A DNA stretch of 64,000 nt from Litoribacter populi (GCF_007483685.1 NZ_VMKN01000001.1:186001-250000); one strand, 5' to 3'; positions 34,649 to 45,115 are shown, counted from the first letter of the stretch. Numbers and translations are program-made. The notes: a model not told the origin generated them from the sequence alone.

Positions 34649-37258
34649 GTGAAAATACGTCTTATCTTTTTACTGGCAGTAATGGCCAGCTTGATTATCC
34701 AAATCCCGCAGTCTATGGGGCAGGCTATGCCTGATATTGCCACCATCCGGGTGGATGACCTATCTGACAATGAGGTGAAGGAACTTGTGGCTAAAGGAAA
34801 GGCCGCCGGACTCTCTGATCAGGAACTTCTTCAGATGGCCGAATCCCGAGGGCTTCCAAAACCAGAGGTGGAAAAACTCCGCCTGCGAATGGAGCAACTT
34901 GACCTGCTTGGAGATGGCCCTGCCCGTACCACTACTAGAACTGCCAAAAGGGAGCCTCGCAAGCAGGTGGACCTGGAAAAAATTTCCCAGGGGTTCTTAA
35001 ATCAAGAGGGAGAAGTGGTGAAAAGCCAAGCCGATCTACCCATTTTTGGAATGGACCTTTTTTACAATCCTGAAAGGAATTTGACATTTGAGCCAAACCT
35101 GAATTTGGCAACGCCAAAGAACTATATTTTGGGTCCTGGTGACAAGTTGTTCATTGATATCTATGGCGAGTCAGAGCAAAATTACGAAGCCAATGTGACT
35201 CCTGAAGGAAATCTGATGTTGGATAACGTGGGTCCTGTTAGTGTCTCAGGGCTTTCAATTGAGGAAGCAACCAGAAGGATCAAAGGGAGACTGCAAACAT
35301 ACTATCCAAGTATGGGAGGAAGCAATCCAGCCACTTTCGTGCAAGTATCTCTCGGAGATGTGCGAACCATTAAAGTCCACATGGTCGGGGAACTGCGATT
35401 GCCAGGTACCTTTACTCTGAGTGCTTTCAGTTCCGTTTTTAATGCCATGTATGCGGCTGGAGGCCCCAATGATAGGGGCTCCATGAGAAATGTGAAGCTG
35501 ATCAGAAACAACCGACAAATTGCCAAAATAGATATTTATAAGTTTTTGATGGAAGGAACTGCCGACCTTAATGTGCAGCTCCAGGATCAAGACGTAATCA
35601 TGGTCGAACCCTTCGAAGCCCGGGTTCAAGTGGCAGGTGAAGTAAAGAGACCTGGGATTTTTGAAATCAAAGAAGGTGAAGATCTTAAATCTGTCATGCG
35701 TTATGCAGGTGGATTTACCGATGATGCATTCACAGACAGAGTTAGTGTGGTGCGGAATACCCCTAAGGAGAAAACAGTATCAGATATCTACAGAGATCAA
35801 TTTGAAATGTTTACCGTTAAGGGTGGTGACAGATATTATGCAGGACAACTGTTGGACAGATTTACCAACAGGGTGCAGATCAAAGGGGCGGTATTCCGGG
35901 AAGGAAACTATGCGATCACGGATGGGATGAACCTTTCCGATTTGATCAAAAGAGCAGAAGGATTACGCGGAGAGGCATTTTTGGAAAGGGCAACGGTGAT
36001 GAGAACACATGAGGACTTATCCACAGAGGTGATTCAGGTGAACCTTTCAGAGGTGATGGCCGGTCAAAATGACCTGGCCCTACAGCGTGAGGACATTGTG
36101 AGAGTGGCGTCCATTTATGACCTGACCGAGGAATTTTATGTTAAGATTACCGGGGAGGTTAGAAATCCAGGGATTTTTCCTTTCTCGAAGAATATGACAG
36201 TGGAGGATTTGCTTGTCTTTGCAGGGGGAGTAAAAGAGGCAGCATCCTTGTCGGATGTAGAAATTGCCCGTCGTGCCGCTCAGGATAATGCACGTGATAT
36301 TTCGGACATCATCGCTACCAGCGTTAATCGTGATCTAAGTCCTTCGGGCACACCCGTAGTGCTGCAGCCGTTTGACCATGTGATCATCAGGAGAAAGCCT
36401 AACTTTGTGTTGGAGAAGGTAATCAAAATTGAAGGTCAGGTAGCCGCTCCGGGGGAGTTTGCGGTGAAGAATGCCGAGGAAAAGATTTCGGATGTTATCC
36501 GCAGGGCGGGGGGTTTGACTGAATTTGCCTACCCAAAAGGAGCAACCTTAATCAGAAGGACTGAATTTTATGAAACCGAGTCTGAAAGAATTAGAAAGCA
36601 GAAGAATTACGAGAACCTATTAGCTAGAGTTTCTCAGGAAAGCGATGATCTTACCGAGTCCCAAAAAAGATTATTGGCCCGCATCGGTGAGGATATCAAA
36701 AATTATCAGGAATTTACTACGGAGCTGGAAGAAGATCTGGTAGTAAAGTCTAAAGTAGATGTATTGAGTGGTATCACAGAGCGAAAAGCAGAGATCGCCC
36801 CACTGAAAATACGGGAGACGGAAGCTATTGCGATAGATCTTGGAAAAATATTGGACAACCCTGGTTCCAGGCATGACTTGATTTTGGAAGAAGGAGATAT
36901 CATCAGCATTCCTAAGCGTCTTCAGACCGTGAGGTTGAGGGGTGATGTGATCTACCCTACTACGGTCAAATATGAGGACAACCGCTCGATGAGTTACTTC
37001 ATCAACAGGGCGGGCGGATTTGACAACAGGGCAAAAAGAAGAAGGACTTACGTTGTATATGCTAATGGCGAGGTAGCCAGAACCAAGAGCTTTCTGGGTT
37101 TGAGGTTCTACCCTAGTGTGGAGCCGGGAGCGGAGGTAATTGTGCCGACTAAGGGGCCAAGAATTCCTTTCCGACCAGGTGAGATTATCAGTGTTACAAC
37201 AGGTTTGGCGACATTGGCTTTGTTGCTAAGCCAAATCAATTATGGAGGAGGAGAATAA
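34649..37258 (+). CDS. Polysaccharide export outer-membrane protein, Wza-like with multiple SLBB domains
   Basis: 869 residues from a GTG start one base after the previous stop. There is a signal peptide (LIFLLAVMASLIIQIPQSMG), the poly-export domain (YILGPGDKLFIDIYGES, near residue 165), then about six SLBB domains, each opening with a pattern such as VKITGEVRNPGIF or VQVAGEVKRPGIF. This is larger than E. coli Wza, as is common in Bacteroidota. A C-terminal hydrophobic segment (EIISVTTGLATLALLLSQI) suggests membrane anchoring. It forms the export channel with the Wzz-type protein encoded three bases downstream. Confidence 0.92.
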   Translation: MKIRLIFLLAVMASLIIQIPQSMGQAMPDIATIRVDDLSDNEVKELVAKGKAAGLSDQELLQMAESRGLPKPEVEKLRLRMEQLDLLGDGPARTTTRTAKREPRKQVDLEKISQGFLNQEGEVVKSQADLPIFGMDLFYNPERNLTFEPNLNLATPKNYILGPGDKLFIDIYGESEQNYEANVTPEGNLMLDNVGPVSVSGLSIEEATRRIKGRLQTYYPSMGGSNPATFVQVSLGDVRTIKVHMVGELRLPGTFTLSAFSSVFNAMYAAGGPNDRGSMRNVKLIRNNRQIAKIDIYKFLMEGTADLNVQLQDQDVIMVEPFEARVQVAGEVKRPGIFEIKEGEDLKSVMRYAGGFTDDAFTDRVSVVRNTPKEKTVSDIYRDQFEMFTVKGGDRYYAGQLLDRFTNRVQIKGAVFREGNYAITDGMNLSDLIKRAEGLRGEAFLERATVMRTHEDLSTEVIQVNLSEVMAGQNDLALQREDIVRVASIYDLTEEFYVKITGEVRNPGIFPFSKNMTVEDLLVFAGGVKEAASLSDVEIARRAAQDNARDISDIIATSVNRDLSPSGTPVVLQPFDHVIIRRKPNFVLEKVIKIEGQVAAPGEFAVKNAEEKISDVIRRAGGLTEFAYPKGATLIRRTEFYETESERIRKQKNYENLLARVSQESDDLTESQKRLLARIGEDIKNYQEFTTELEEDLVVKSKVDVLSGITERKAEIAPLKIRETEAIAIDLGKILDNPGSRHDLILEEGDIISIPKRLQTVRLRGDVIYPTTVKYEDNRSMSYFINRAGGFDNRAKRRRTYVVYANGEVARTKSFLGLRFYPSVEPGAEVIVPTKGPRIPFRPGEIISVTTGLATLALLLSQINYGGGE

Positions 37259-37261
37259 CCG

Positions 37262-38341
37262 ATGGCAGAGTACCAACATATAAAAGACGACAAAATCACC
37301 TTTCGCGAATTGGTGCTAAGAATGCGCGGCTGGGGAAAGACCTTCCGATCTAAATGGAAGTTGCTGGCCATTTTTCTGCTAGTGGGCATGCTGCTGGGAG
37401 CAGCTGCATCATTTTTGAAAAAACCGGTATATACCGCTGAAACTTCCTTTGTATTGGAAGAGTCGGATATGTCGGGGATGGGCGGGGGTATGTCGGGGAT
37501 AGCTTCCCTAGTAGGCATTAACCTGGGTTCTCTGGGTGGAGGAAACGGGCTGTTTTCAGGAGATAACATCATGGAGCTTTACCGTTCTGACAACATGCTC
37601 AGCAAAACCCTGCTTAGCCCTATGGCGGGAGACAGTACTACTAGACTGATTGATAGATATATTACGTTCAATAAATTAGAGAAAAAGTGGAGGAGAAAAG
37701 TGGACTTATCCACAATGAACTTCAGCCTTCCTAGAGATCAATTTACGGTGAAACAGGACAGTGTTGTAAAGGAAATCATGAAGGATATTCGTAGAGATAA
37801 CCTATCGGTGCAAAAGCCGGACAGGAAGCTCAGTATTATCAACGTGACAATCAATTCCAAGGATCAGGTATTTGCCAAGTACTTCAATGAGCAGCTGGTA
37901 GATAATGTGAATAACTTCTACCATGAGACCAAAACCAAGAAAACTGCAGAAAACCTAGCAATATTGCAATCCCAAGCGGATTCGGTAAGGAATATTCTTG
38001 ATAGGAGTATCAGCGATTTTGCCTCGGCTACTGATAATGTTCCCAACCCTAACCCACTTGTGCAGCGGGCCATGGTGGAATCTAAAAAGCGGCAGGTGGA
38101 TGTGCAGGCTTCTACAACGGTGTATGGTGAGATTGTCAAAAACCTCGAGATCGCAAAAGTCAATCATCGTAACAACTCCCCACTGATACAGATAATAGAT
38201 TCTCCACGTTTTCCACTGGAGGAAGACAAGATCAAACTTTCGAAAGGGATTGTCTTTGGCGGGATGATCATGTTGCTTATCGGGATTTTCTATATATACC
38301 TATCTACGCTTTATAGGACTAATATAAGGCAGGCAGCTTAA
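37262..38341 (+). CDS. Polysaccharide chain-length determinant, Wzz family
   Basis: 359 residues with one N-terminal membrane helix (LLAIFLLVGMLLGAAASFL, near residue 40), a periplasmic helical domain and a C-terminal membrane helix (GIVFGGMIMLLIGIFYIYL). The glycine-rich insert GMGGGMSGIASLVGINLGSLGG is near residues 73-96. No BY-kinase domain with Walker motifs follows, so chain length is not controlled by a fused tyrosine kinase in this protein. It works in the inner membrane with the Wza-type exporter and the Wzy polymerase. Confidence 0.9.
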   Translation: MAEYQHIKDDKITFRELVLRMRGWGKTFRSKWKLLAIFLLVGMLLGAAASFLKKPVYTAETSFVLEESDMSGMGGGMSGIASLVGINLGSLGGGNGLFSGDNIMELYRSDNMLSKTLLSPMAGDSTTRLIDRYITFNKLEKKWRRKVDLSTMNFSLPRDQFTVKQDSVVKEIMKDIRRDNLSVQKPDRKLSIINVTINSKDQVFAKYFNEQLVDNVNNFYHETKTKKTAENLAILQSQADSVRNILDRSISDFASATDNVPNPNPLVQRAMVESKKRQVDVQASTTVYGEIVKNLEIAKVNHRNNSPLIQIIDSPRFPLEEDKIKLSKGIVFGGMIMLLIGIFYIYLSTLYRTNIRQAA

Positions 38342-38348
38342 GGGCCAA

Positions 38349-39653
38349 ATGATAGAAAAACTAAGTTCCCTGCCTTTTGTTCACTGGATAAGGCACAAAT
38401 CCTTTCAGAACTTCATTTTTTTGGCTGTCATCCAGTCCTCCAATGTTCTGATTTCCCTCATTTCCATGCCGCTGTTGATCACTTCTATTGGAGTGGACCA
38501 GTTTGGCTTGGTCAACCTTGCCCTTTCGGTTATCATACTTGCCAATATCTGGGTGGGATTCGGATACAACCTCAGCGGACCCCGGGAAGTGGCCATCAAC
38601 CAAAAGAACAAGCTGGCACTCTCCCACTCTGTCAGCAACATCATCTTCAGCAAAGTCTTCTTAGCCATTCTTGCGGCAACCGTGTTGTTGATCAGCATAT
38701 TTGGGTTTGGGCTCTTCAGTGAATACCAGGTAATCTTGGCTTTTTCGATCATGTTGCTTTTTTCGGAGGCTACCCTACCCTTGTGGTTTTTTCAGGGAAT
38801 GGAAAAGATGAAACTGATTTCCATCTCCAATGTCTTCAGCAAACTCCTTTACCTGATGGGCATTGTGCTGTTTATCCACAATCCCGATCAGGCCAAATGG
38901 GTCAACTTCCTTTTAGGCTTTTCCGCATTCTCCATCAATCTTCTTTTGCTGCTTTATATCCATTATGAAATGAAAATCAGGTTTTTCAAACCCGATTTTC
39001 GTCAGATATATCAATCCCTCAGCAACAATATTCTACTTTTCCTTTCTAGTTTCATCTCCCACATTGCCGTGAATGGAGGACTAATTATTTTGTCTTTCTA
39101 TGCGACGGCGGAAATATTAGGAAATTTCAGTTTGGCCGAAAGAGTGACGATGGTGTTGAGGATTTTTCCTGCTCTCGTCATACAGGCCATTTATCCCAAT
39201 GCTTCCAGGCTCATGCAACAAGGGGCGGAAGAAGTGGTAGTTTTTGTCAGAAAAATATATGGATTAGCTATCCTTGGCGGTTTAATATTGGCGTTCGGAT
39301 TTTCAATTGCATCCCCTTACATCATTACTTTGCTTTCTAAAAGCAATTTACCAGAAGCTGTTTCTTATTTGCAATTATTGGCATTTGTACCCTTGCTGGC
39401 ATGTTTCAACATTGTCAATGTTTTATTCATGTTGATAACTGATCAAAAGAAACTGTTTTTTAAAGGAAGCTGGATTGTCTGTGTTTACATGTTAGTTGTC
39501 TCGGTGGTCTTGACTCAGCAATTTGGCCCAATCGGGTTATGTATTGCATTGTTGAGTACAGAGCTAGTGAGTTTTGTAGTTAACCTTGTTTTATTGAACA
39601 TCACCAGTCGGCCGTTAGTGAGAAGATTTTATTATTCCTTAATCCCATTCTAA
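38349..39653 (+). CDS. Oligosaccharide flippase, Wzx-like
   Basis: 434 residues with about 12 predicted membrane helices and few charged residues. The opening VIQSSNVLISLISMPLLITS and the pattern of paired helices fit the polysaccharide-transporter (PST/MOP) superfamily. It would move undecaprenyl-linked repeat units across the inner membrane. It lies seven bases after the Wzz gene and eight before the GT2 gene, in the classical wzz-wzx-glycosyltransferase-wzy order. Confidence 0.9.
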   Translation: MIEKLSSLPFVHWIRHKSFQNFIFLAVIQSSNVLISLISMPLLITSIGVDQFGLVNLALSVIILANIWVGFGYNLSGPREVAINQKNKLALSHSVSNIIFSKVFLAILAATVLLISIFGFGLFSEYQVILAFSIMLLFSEATLPLWFFQGMEKMKLISISNVFSKLLYLMGIVLFIHNPDQAKWVNFLLGFSAFSINLLLLLYIHYEMKIRFFKPDFRQIYQSLSNNILLFLSSFISHIAVNGGLIILSFYATAEILGNFSLAERVTMVLRIFPALVIQAIYPNASRLMQQGAEEVVVFVRKIYGLAILGGLILAFGFSIASPYIITLLSKSNLPEAVSYLQLLAFVPLLACFNIVNVLFMLITDQKKLFFKGSWIVCVYMLVVSVVLTQQFGPIGLCIALLSTELVSFVVNLVLLNITSRPLVRRFYYSLIPF

Positions 39654-39662
39654 GGACTAGAA

Positions 39663-40586
39663 ATGAACAAAGGAAAAGTCGCCATAATTATTGTCAATTG
39701 GAACACCTACACGTATAGCAAGCAGTGTATTGACCAATTGATTAAGCAAAGTTATTCCAATGTGGAGATCCTGTTGGTGGACAATGGGTCGCATGATGGT
39801 TCGGGTGAAAAGCTGCGAAATGAATATCCTGAGCTAGTTTTTTTTCAAAATGTGGATAACTTAGGATTTACGGGGGGCAACAATGTAGGCCTAAATTATG
39901 CCCTTGAAAAGGATTATGAGTACGTTTTGCTTCTCAACAATGACGTTTATTTAGAGGCCGATTTTTTGGCAAAACTTGTGGAAGCTATGGAGGTCAACCC
40001 AAATTTAGGAGCCGTGCAGCCATTGATATACAACCATCCCGAGCGGGAAAAAATATGGAAGGCAGGCGGGGATTTTCTGACCACGTTTGCATCCACTATC
40101 TCCTCTTCCACATTAGAAAATCACTCTGGAATATTTACCACTAAATGGCTCACCGGTTGTGCATTGATGATCCGCAAGGAAGTTTTGCACAAGGTTGGTC
40201 CACTTACTCCCTCCTATTTTGCATACTTTGAAGATGTGGATTATTCCTTTCGCATCAAAAAGGCTGGATACGAGCTAGCCGTGGTATTGGACAGTAAAAT
40301 TTACCACATTGCCAGTGGGTCCACAAAATCCAAGATCAAACAAAAAGAAGGCTTCCTCTCCCCATCAGCCCATTATCTAAATGTTCGCAACCAGTTTTTT
40401 CTCATGCGTCAACATAAGGATCTGTTTAGTCGCTTTTCGGCCTTTCCCTTTCAGACTGCCAAAATGCTGGGCTACATGGGGTATTTCTTACTGAGAAACC
40501 GCAAGAAGAAACTTAAAGCCGTATGGAGAGGTCTTTTGGACGGTTATAGATTGGACCCAACCAGCCCCACTCCCCTCAAGCCTTGA
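39663..40586 (+). CDS. Glycosyltransferase family 2, rhamnosyltransferase-like
   Basis: 307 residues of GT-A fold. The opening AIIIVNWNTYTYSKQCIDQL and the DxD-type nucleotide-sugar site LLLNNDVYLEADFL near residue 90 are clear, with the acceptor-side EDVDYSFRIKKAGYELAVV near residue 190. The layout matches rhamnosyltransferase-like GT2 proteins of O-antigen pathways. A C-terminal amphipathic helix could bind the membrane. Its TGA overlaps the TTG start of the polymerase gene. Confidence 0.9.
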   Translation: MNKGKVAIIIVNWNTYTYSKQCIDQLIKQSYSNVEILLVDNGSHDGSGEKLRNEYPELVFFQNVDNLGFTGGNNVGLNYALEKDYEYVLLLNNDVYLEADFLAKLVEAMEVNPNLGAVQPLIYNHPEREKIWKAGGDFLTTFASTISSSTLENHSGIFTTKWLTGCALMIRKEVLHKVGPLTPSYFAYFEDVDYSFRIKKAGYELAVVLDSKIYHIASGSTKSKIKQKEGFLSPSAHYLNVRNQFFLMRQHKDLFSRFSAFPFQTAKMLGYMGYFLLRNRKKKLKAVWRGLLDGYRLDPTSPTPLKP

Positions 40587-41974
40587 TTGCGTTATTAATC
40601 ATATTGATTGCTTGGGCTGTGTTGATGCAGTTTACACTGAAGCAGATGATCTTCAAAGGAAGATACGAGTATTCGATTTTCTTTTTGATGCTTTTTCTGC
40701 CTTTCTACACCACCATCCTCACCTTGACCTATCAGGTGACGGGATCACCCATTGCTGTCAATTTTTTCCAATACCAAAAAGAATTTATCGTCCTGCTGGG
40801 TTTGATGGGGTTTGTGGCCTATCAGAATAACCTGAATGATTATCCTTGGCGGCTTCATGTTGTGGATAAGTTGTTTTTGGCCTTTATTGCCCTTGCCTTC
40901 TTATTCCTCCTTCTCCCCATCGGTGAGGCCACATTTTTGAATCGTGCACTTTACTACAAAAACCTGCTTATTCCGGCGATGGTGTATTTCATCGGCCGTA
41001 ACAGCAATTTTTCTCAAGTAGATTATCAAAAGTTTTTTACCATCATCTTCTCCATTGCAATCGCTGCTTTTTTGGTGAATGTATTTGAATCGCTAATTGA
41101 CACCCATTTACAGTCCTTGACGGGGTATGCTAGATACAATTTAGATTTACAGGATATTGAAGCTTCTGGGCATTTTGGACTTACATGGACATTTGAAACC
41201 TCTGCGGTTACCAAACGGCTGGCCTCCTTTTTCTCTGATCCACTGGAATTGGCCAGCTCGATTTTACTAGGCTTTTCGGCTGGTTTGATATTTTTCCTCA
41301 CTTCTGACAGAAGAGATTGGATGTTGCCCACAGTGGTGATGGCCACTTCCTTTGCGAGTTTGTTGTTTGCTGCTTCAAGAGCAGCCTTCTTGGCCTTTTT
41401 CGTCATGATTTTCTTTATAGCTCTGGTTTTTAGGCTATATAAATTAATCCTTACCGGAGCAGCGGGGTTGATGTTATTTGTCGTCTACGTGCTTTTCTTC
41501 GCCTCAGAAGATTTCTATTATTTTGTGGTGGACACCCTGACTTTCCAAAGTACCTCCAGCGTAGGTCACGTCATCGAATGGGTCCTAGCGCTGGATTCCA
41601 TGGTGTCAAATCCACTGGGAATCGGATTGGGGATGAGTGGAAATGTGGGTGCTGTGGACGAGGAGTTTCGTATTGGCGGTGAGAATCAATTCCTGATCTA
41701 CGGTGTGCAATTGGGTTGGCTGGGCATGATCCTTTACATTTTAATGCTTTACTATGCAGTAAAAGTTTCCCTGCGGGTCTTCAGGCAAAGTGAAAATGTG
41801 ATGGTGGCCCGGGTAGGTTTCGTGGCCGCAGCCGTCAAAGTCGGAATGCTGCTTCCCTTATTTACCGCCAATGCAGAAGTGTACGCCTATGTTGCGTGGA
41901 CCAGTTGGTGGATGGTCGGCCATAGTGTGATGGCCTATCAGAAAATCGCTTATCCAAAACTTGCACTTTCATGA
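40583..41974 (+). CDS. O-antigen polymerase/ligase-like membrane protein (Wzy type)
   Basis: 463 residues with about ten to twelve membrane helices. The likely start is TTG overlapping the GT2 stop (TTGA), since the first residues LIALLIILIAWAVLMQFTLK already form a helix and the next ATG would remove it. The large loop between late helices holds GHVIEWVLALDSMVSNPLGIG, the polar segment typical of Wzy/WaaL-type enzymes. It would join repeat units in the periplasm. Sequence conservation in this family is low, so the call rests on topology and position. Confidence 0.82.
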   Translation: MIALLIILIAWAVLMQFTLKQMIFKGRYEYSIFFLMLFLPFYTTILTLTYQVTGSPIAVNFFQYQKEFIVLLGLMGFVAYQNNLNDYPWRLHVVDKLFLAFIALAFLFLLLPIGEATFLNRALYYKNLLIPAMVYFIGRNSNFSQVDYQKFFTIIFSIAIAAFLVNVFESLIDTHLQSLTGYARYNLDLQDIEASGHFGLTWTFETSAVTKRLASFFSDPLELASSILLGFSAGLIFFLTSDRRDWMLPTVVMATSFASLLFAASRAAFLAFFVMIFFIALVFRLYKLILTGAAGLMLFVVYVLFFASEDFYYFVVDTLTFQSTSSVGHVIEWVLALDSMVSNPLGIGLGMSGNVGAVDEEFRIGGENQFLIYGVQLGWLGMILYILMLYYAVKVSLRVFRQSENVMVARVGFVAAAVKVGMLLPLFTANAEVYAYVAWTSWWMVGHSVMAYQKIAYPKLALS

Positions 41975-43092
41975 AAAAGCGGGTTTACGTTGATTTGTTC
42001 TACCTTAATACGGCCTTAACAGGGATAAAAACCTATATGTTGGAGTTTTGTGAGGCCGTAAAAGAGCATTCTCAAAATGATGTTAAATATATTTTTTCAC
42101 ACGATCCCAATCAACAGGCCAACAAGCACTTTTTTCGGGGAGATGTTCCCTATTGGAGGAAGTTACTCTATCACCTTTATTACTTTTGGTACAAACAAGT
42201 GGTTTTACCCTTGAGACTGACTACCCATAAAGCAGATCAATTGATCTGCTTTGATTTTGTGGCGCCAGCTATAAATAACAAGCCTAGCGTTGTGGTAATC
42301 CATGATGCCTTTTTTTGGCAAATGCCCCAAAATTATAATTCCCATTGGCGGAAATACTTTCTGAAAGCAATTTCATGGGGACTAAAGGACAATACAACCG
42401 TGGTCACCACAAGTGAATATTCCAGGAGGTCCATTTTGGAGGCTACAGATATTGGGCATTCAATTGAAGTAGTGTACCAATGCCCGAGACTTTTGCCGGA
42501 AATGGCTGATGATTCCGTAATCAATTCGCTAGAGCTATCACCGAAAGGTTATTTTATCCATATCGGCAGTTTTGACAAAAGAAAGCATTTACCGGTTTTG
42601 ATAAAGGCTTTTGCCAAGTTTGATCAAAACCATCCTGGAGCAAAGAAATTAGTACTTGTAGGGGAAAGAGGATTGAGTTCTGCGCTGGATGATTATCCAC
42701 AGGTGGTAAGGACAATAGAGGAATTGGGCTTACAGGGAAAGGTAATCATGCCAGGATTTTTGCCAGATGAACAAGTGAAGGCGCTTTACCAAAATGCTTT
42801 TGCCTATGTATTCCCCTCTTCCAATGAAGGCTTTGGTATTCCGGTAATTGAGGCTATGCACAATGGGGTGCCGGTAATCATCTCTGAGCAGGAAGCTTTG
42901 ACGGAAATTGCAGGTGGCGCGGCGCTGGTATCCCCTATAGGGGATGTGGATAACTTTTCGCTTCAAATGGAAAAACTGCTTCTGGAGCCTGATTTGCGTG
43001 AAAAATTAATTAAATGTGGTCTGAAAAGAAGAGAGGATTTTTCACGGAAGAATTTCTATAGTTCCTTTCATAAATTGCTGACAAATGAATAG
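41971..43092 (+). CDS. Glycosyltransferase family 4
   Basis: 373 residues of GT-B fold overlapping the polymerase stop by four bases (ATGA). The C-terminal donor site is visible as SSNEGFGIPVIEAMHNGVPV near residue 287 (E-x7-E motif), followed by EIAGGAALVSPIGD. The N-terminal acceptor half has KQVVLPLRLTTHKADQLICF. Sugar specificity is unknown. Its stop overlaps the next glycosyltransferase start by eight bases, so the two are translationally coupled. Confidence 0.9.
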   Translation: MKKRVYVDLFYLNTALTGIKTYMLEFCEAVKEHSQNDVKYIFSHDPNQQANKHFFRGDVPYWRKLLYHLYYFWYKQVVLPLRLTTHKADQLICFDFVAPAINNKPSVVVIHDAFFWQMPQNYNSHWRKYFLKAISWGLKDNTTVVTTSEYSRRSILEATDIGHSIEVVYQCPRLLPEMADDSVINSLELSPKGYFIHIGSFDKRKHLPVLIKAFAKFDQNHPGAKKLVLVGERGLSSALDDYPQVVRTIEELGLQGKVIMPGFLPDEQVKALYQNAFAYVFPSSNEGFGIPVIEAMHNGVPVIISEQEALTEIAGGAALVSPIGDVDNFSLQMEKLLLEPDLREKLIKCGLKRREDFSRKNFYSSFHKLLTNE

Positions 43093-44260
43093 GGATTCGC
43101 TAAACGGCAAGTATGCTCTATTTCTGCACGGGTCTGCTGATCTCTATGGCTCTTCGCTTATTTTGTTGTTTGTTGTGGAGTCTGCTTTAAGACTAGGACT
43201 TATACCTATAGTGGTACTTCCCTATCGTGGCCAACTTTCAATGGAATTGCAAAAGCGAGGGGTAAGAGTTGAAATCCAGAACTTGGGAGTGTTGAGAAGG
43301 AAATACTTCAACCCCTTAGGACTACTCAACAGAATTCAAAAGCTTTCTTCAGCTTACCGCTTTCTAGCTAAATTGCATAAAGAAAATAGATTGGATTTGG
43401 TTTATTCGAATACTTTGGCCGTTTTGATAGGTGCGTTTTTTAGTCGGAGGAAAGGAATATCCCACATCTGGCATGTCCACGAGATCATCCCCTCACCTAC
43501 TTTCCTGGTCAAGTTCCTCGCAGCCCAGATGCAGCGCTCGGATAATATATTGGCTGTGTCTCATTCAGTAGCCCAACATTGGGAAAAATATGGGGTGGAA
43601 AAAAATGTGAAAGTTATCCACAATGGGATTCCTTATAGGGATGTGCAGGTATCTAAACCTGCTTTTAGAGAAACCTTGGGAATTATGCCCAACCACAAAG
43701 TAGTAACGATGGTCGGTAGAGTCAATCCCGGGAAAGGGCAGATGTTTTTCTTAGAAATGGCCAAGGAGATTTTGATGAAGAGAACCGATGTGGTCTTTCT
43801 TATGGCTGGGGACCCTTACCCAGGCTATGAATATATTTTAGAGGAAATCCAGGTCTTTATAAAGAAAAACAAAGTAGGAAACAATGTTATAGATTTAGGT
43901 TTCCGATCTGATATAGCTGAAATTCTGGCCATAAGCGATATCTTTGTGCTGCCTTCCATACTGCCTGACTCCTTTCCGACAGTTATACTGGAGGCCATGG
44001 GTGCTGGGTTGCCTGTTGTAGCCACACGTTCCGGAGGATCGGTGGAAATGGTTTTGGAAGGTGAAACGGGGCATCTTATTCCCGTTTCTGACGTGCAGAG
44101 CGGGGTTAATTCTATTGTGAATTTACTAGAGGACGAAGAGTTAAGAAAAGGCATGGGAGTAAAATCACAGGCAAGAGCAAAACAAGCTTTTGGTTTGCTA
44201 AGGTTTAATGAAGAAATAGAAAATTATTTTTACCAAGTTCTTCAAGAGAAGAAAAGTTGA
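43085..44260 (+). CDS. Glycosyltransferase family 4
   Basis: 391 residues, GT-B fold. The N-terminal half opens with YALFLHGSADLYGSSLILL, and the donor site near residue 300 reads PDSFPTVILEAMGAGLPVVA followed by GGSVEMVLEG. An eight-base overlap with the upstream glycosyltransferase gives coupling. Sugar and linkage unknown. About 22 bases separate it from the downstream methyltransferase gene on the same strand. Confidence 0.9.
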   Translation: MNRDSLNGKYALFLHGSADLYGSSLILLFVVESALRLGLIPIVVLPYRGQLSMELQKRGVRVEIQNLGVLRRKYFNPLGLLNRIQKLSSAYRFLAKLHKENRLDLVYSNTLAVLIGAFFSRRKGISHIWHVHEIIPSPTFLVKFLAAQMQRSDNILAVSHSVAQHWEKYGVEKNVKVIHNGIPYRDVQVSKPAFRETLGIMPNHKVVTMVGRVNPGKGQMFFLEMAKEILMKRTDVVFLMAGDPYPGYEYILEEIQVFIKKNKVGNNVIDLGFRSDIAEILAISDIFVLPSILPDSFPTVILEAMGAGLPVVATRSGGSVEMVLEGETGHLIPVSDVQSGVNSIVNLLEDEELRKGMGVKSQARAKQAFGLLRFNEEIENYFYQVLQEKKS

Positions 44261-44282
44261 ATGGGTAAATCCCAATAGTGAT

Positions 44283-45101
44283 ATGAATAAAAAGACGGTA
44301 GATGAGGTAATTCTTGAATTGGAAGGATTGGTTCAGGAAAATGCTGTTTCCAAAGATTTGGAATATTTTTATTTCCATAAAGACCGTTTTAGGCGGATGG
44401 CTAATTATGTGGTAAAACATTACGACCCGGCTAAAACTGTAATTTTGGATATTGGAAGCCATTATTTACATACTTCCATCATCTTGAGAAAATTGGGGTA
44501 CCATGTGGATGGCATGGATGTCAAAGAGTTTTGGTCACTAGACTTTGTGGAAAACCGCAGGGAGACTTTTGGTATCAATAAAATTGTGGAAAATGATCTG
44601 CCTTCTTTGAATTCCCTATCCGGCACCGAGGATAAATACGATTTGATCCTTTTTACCGAAATCCTTGAGCATATTACTTTTAATCCTGTATCCTTTTGGA
44701 AAAAACTGCACAAGGTGGTCAAATCAGGAGGTGATATATACATTTCAACCCCCAACTCATTAAGCTTACCCAGCCTTATCAGAAGCCTGAAGAATATGAT
44801 TTCATTCAAGGGAATCGGTACAAATGTGGATGATATACTAAATCAGGTTACCTACGGGCATCATTGGAAAGAATATTCTGCCAAGGAACTGAAGCATTAT
44901 TTTCCTAGTCTTTCCGATGACTTTGAGGTGACGATTAATCAGTATAATTATAAAAATTACAAACAGGTAATCAAGGGCTATCCATTATATAGCTTTCTGG
45001 CAAAAATCGGTAATTCAACTAACATTTTTGCTGAAGAGCTAGAGGCAATCGTGCACGTGAAAAAAGGTCATTCTTGGAAAAAAGAGCTTCCCTCCTACTA
45101 A
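44283..45101 (+). CDS. Class I SAM-dependent methyltransferase
   Basis: 272 residues with the SAM motif VILDIGSHYLHTSIILRKLG near residue 55, followed by the acidic GMDVKEFW. The second conserved block is DLILFTEILEHITFNPVSFW near residue 120 and SGGDIYISTPNS. It is probably a sugar O-methyltransferase or an end-capping enzyme for the polysaccharide, given its place between glycosyltransferase genes. Substrate is not readable from sequence. Confidence 0.85.
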   Translation: MNKKTVDEVILELEGLVQENAVSKDLEYFYFHKDRFRRMANYVVKHYDPAKTVILDIGSHYLHTSIILRKLGYHVDGMDVKEFWSLDFVENRRETFGINKIVENDLPSLNSLSGTEDKYDLILFTEILEHITFNPVSFWKKLHKVVKSGGDIYISTPNSLSLPSLIRSLKNMISFKGIGTNVDDILNQVTYGHHWKEYSAKELKHYFPSLSDDFEVTINQYNYKNYKQVIKGYPLYSFLAKIGNSTNIFAEELEAIVHVKKGHSWKKELPSY

Positions 45102-45115
45102 ATTCAAATAAACCT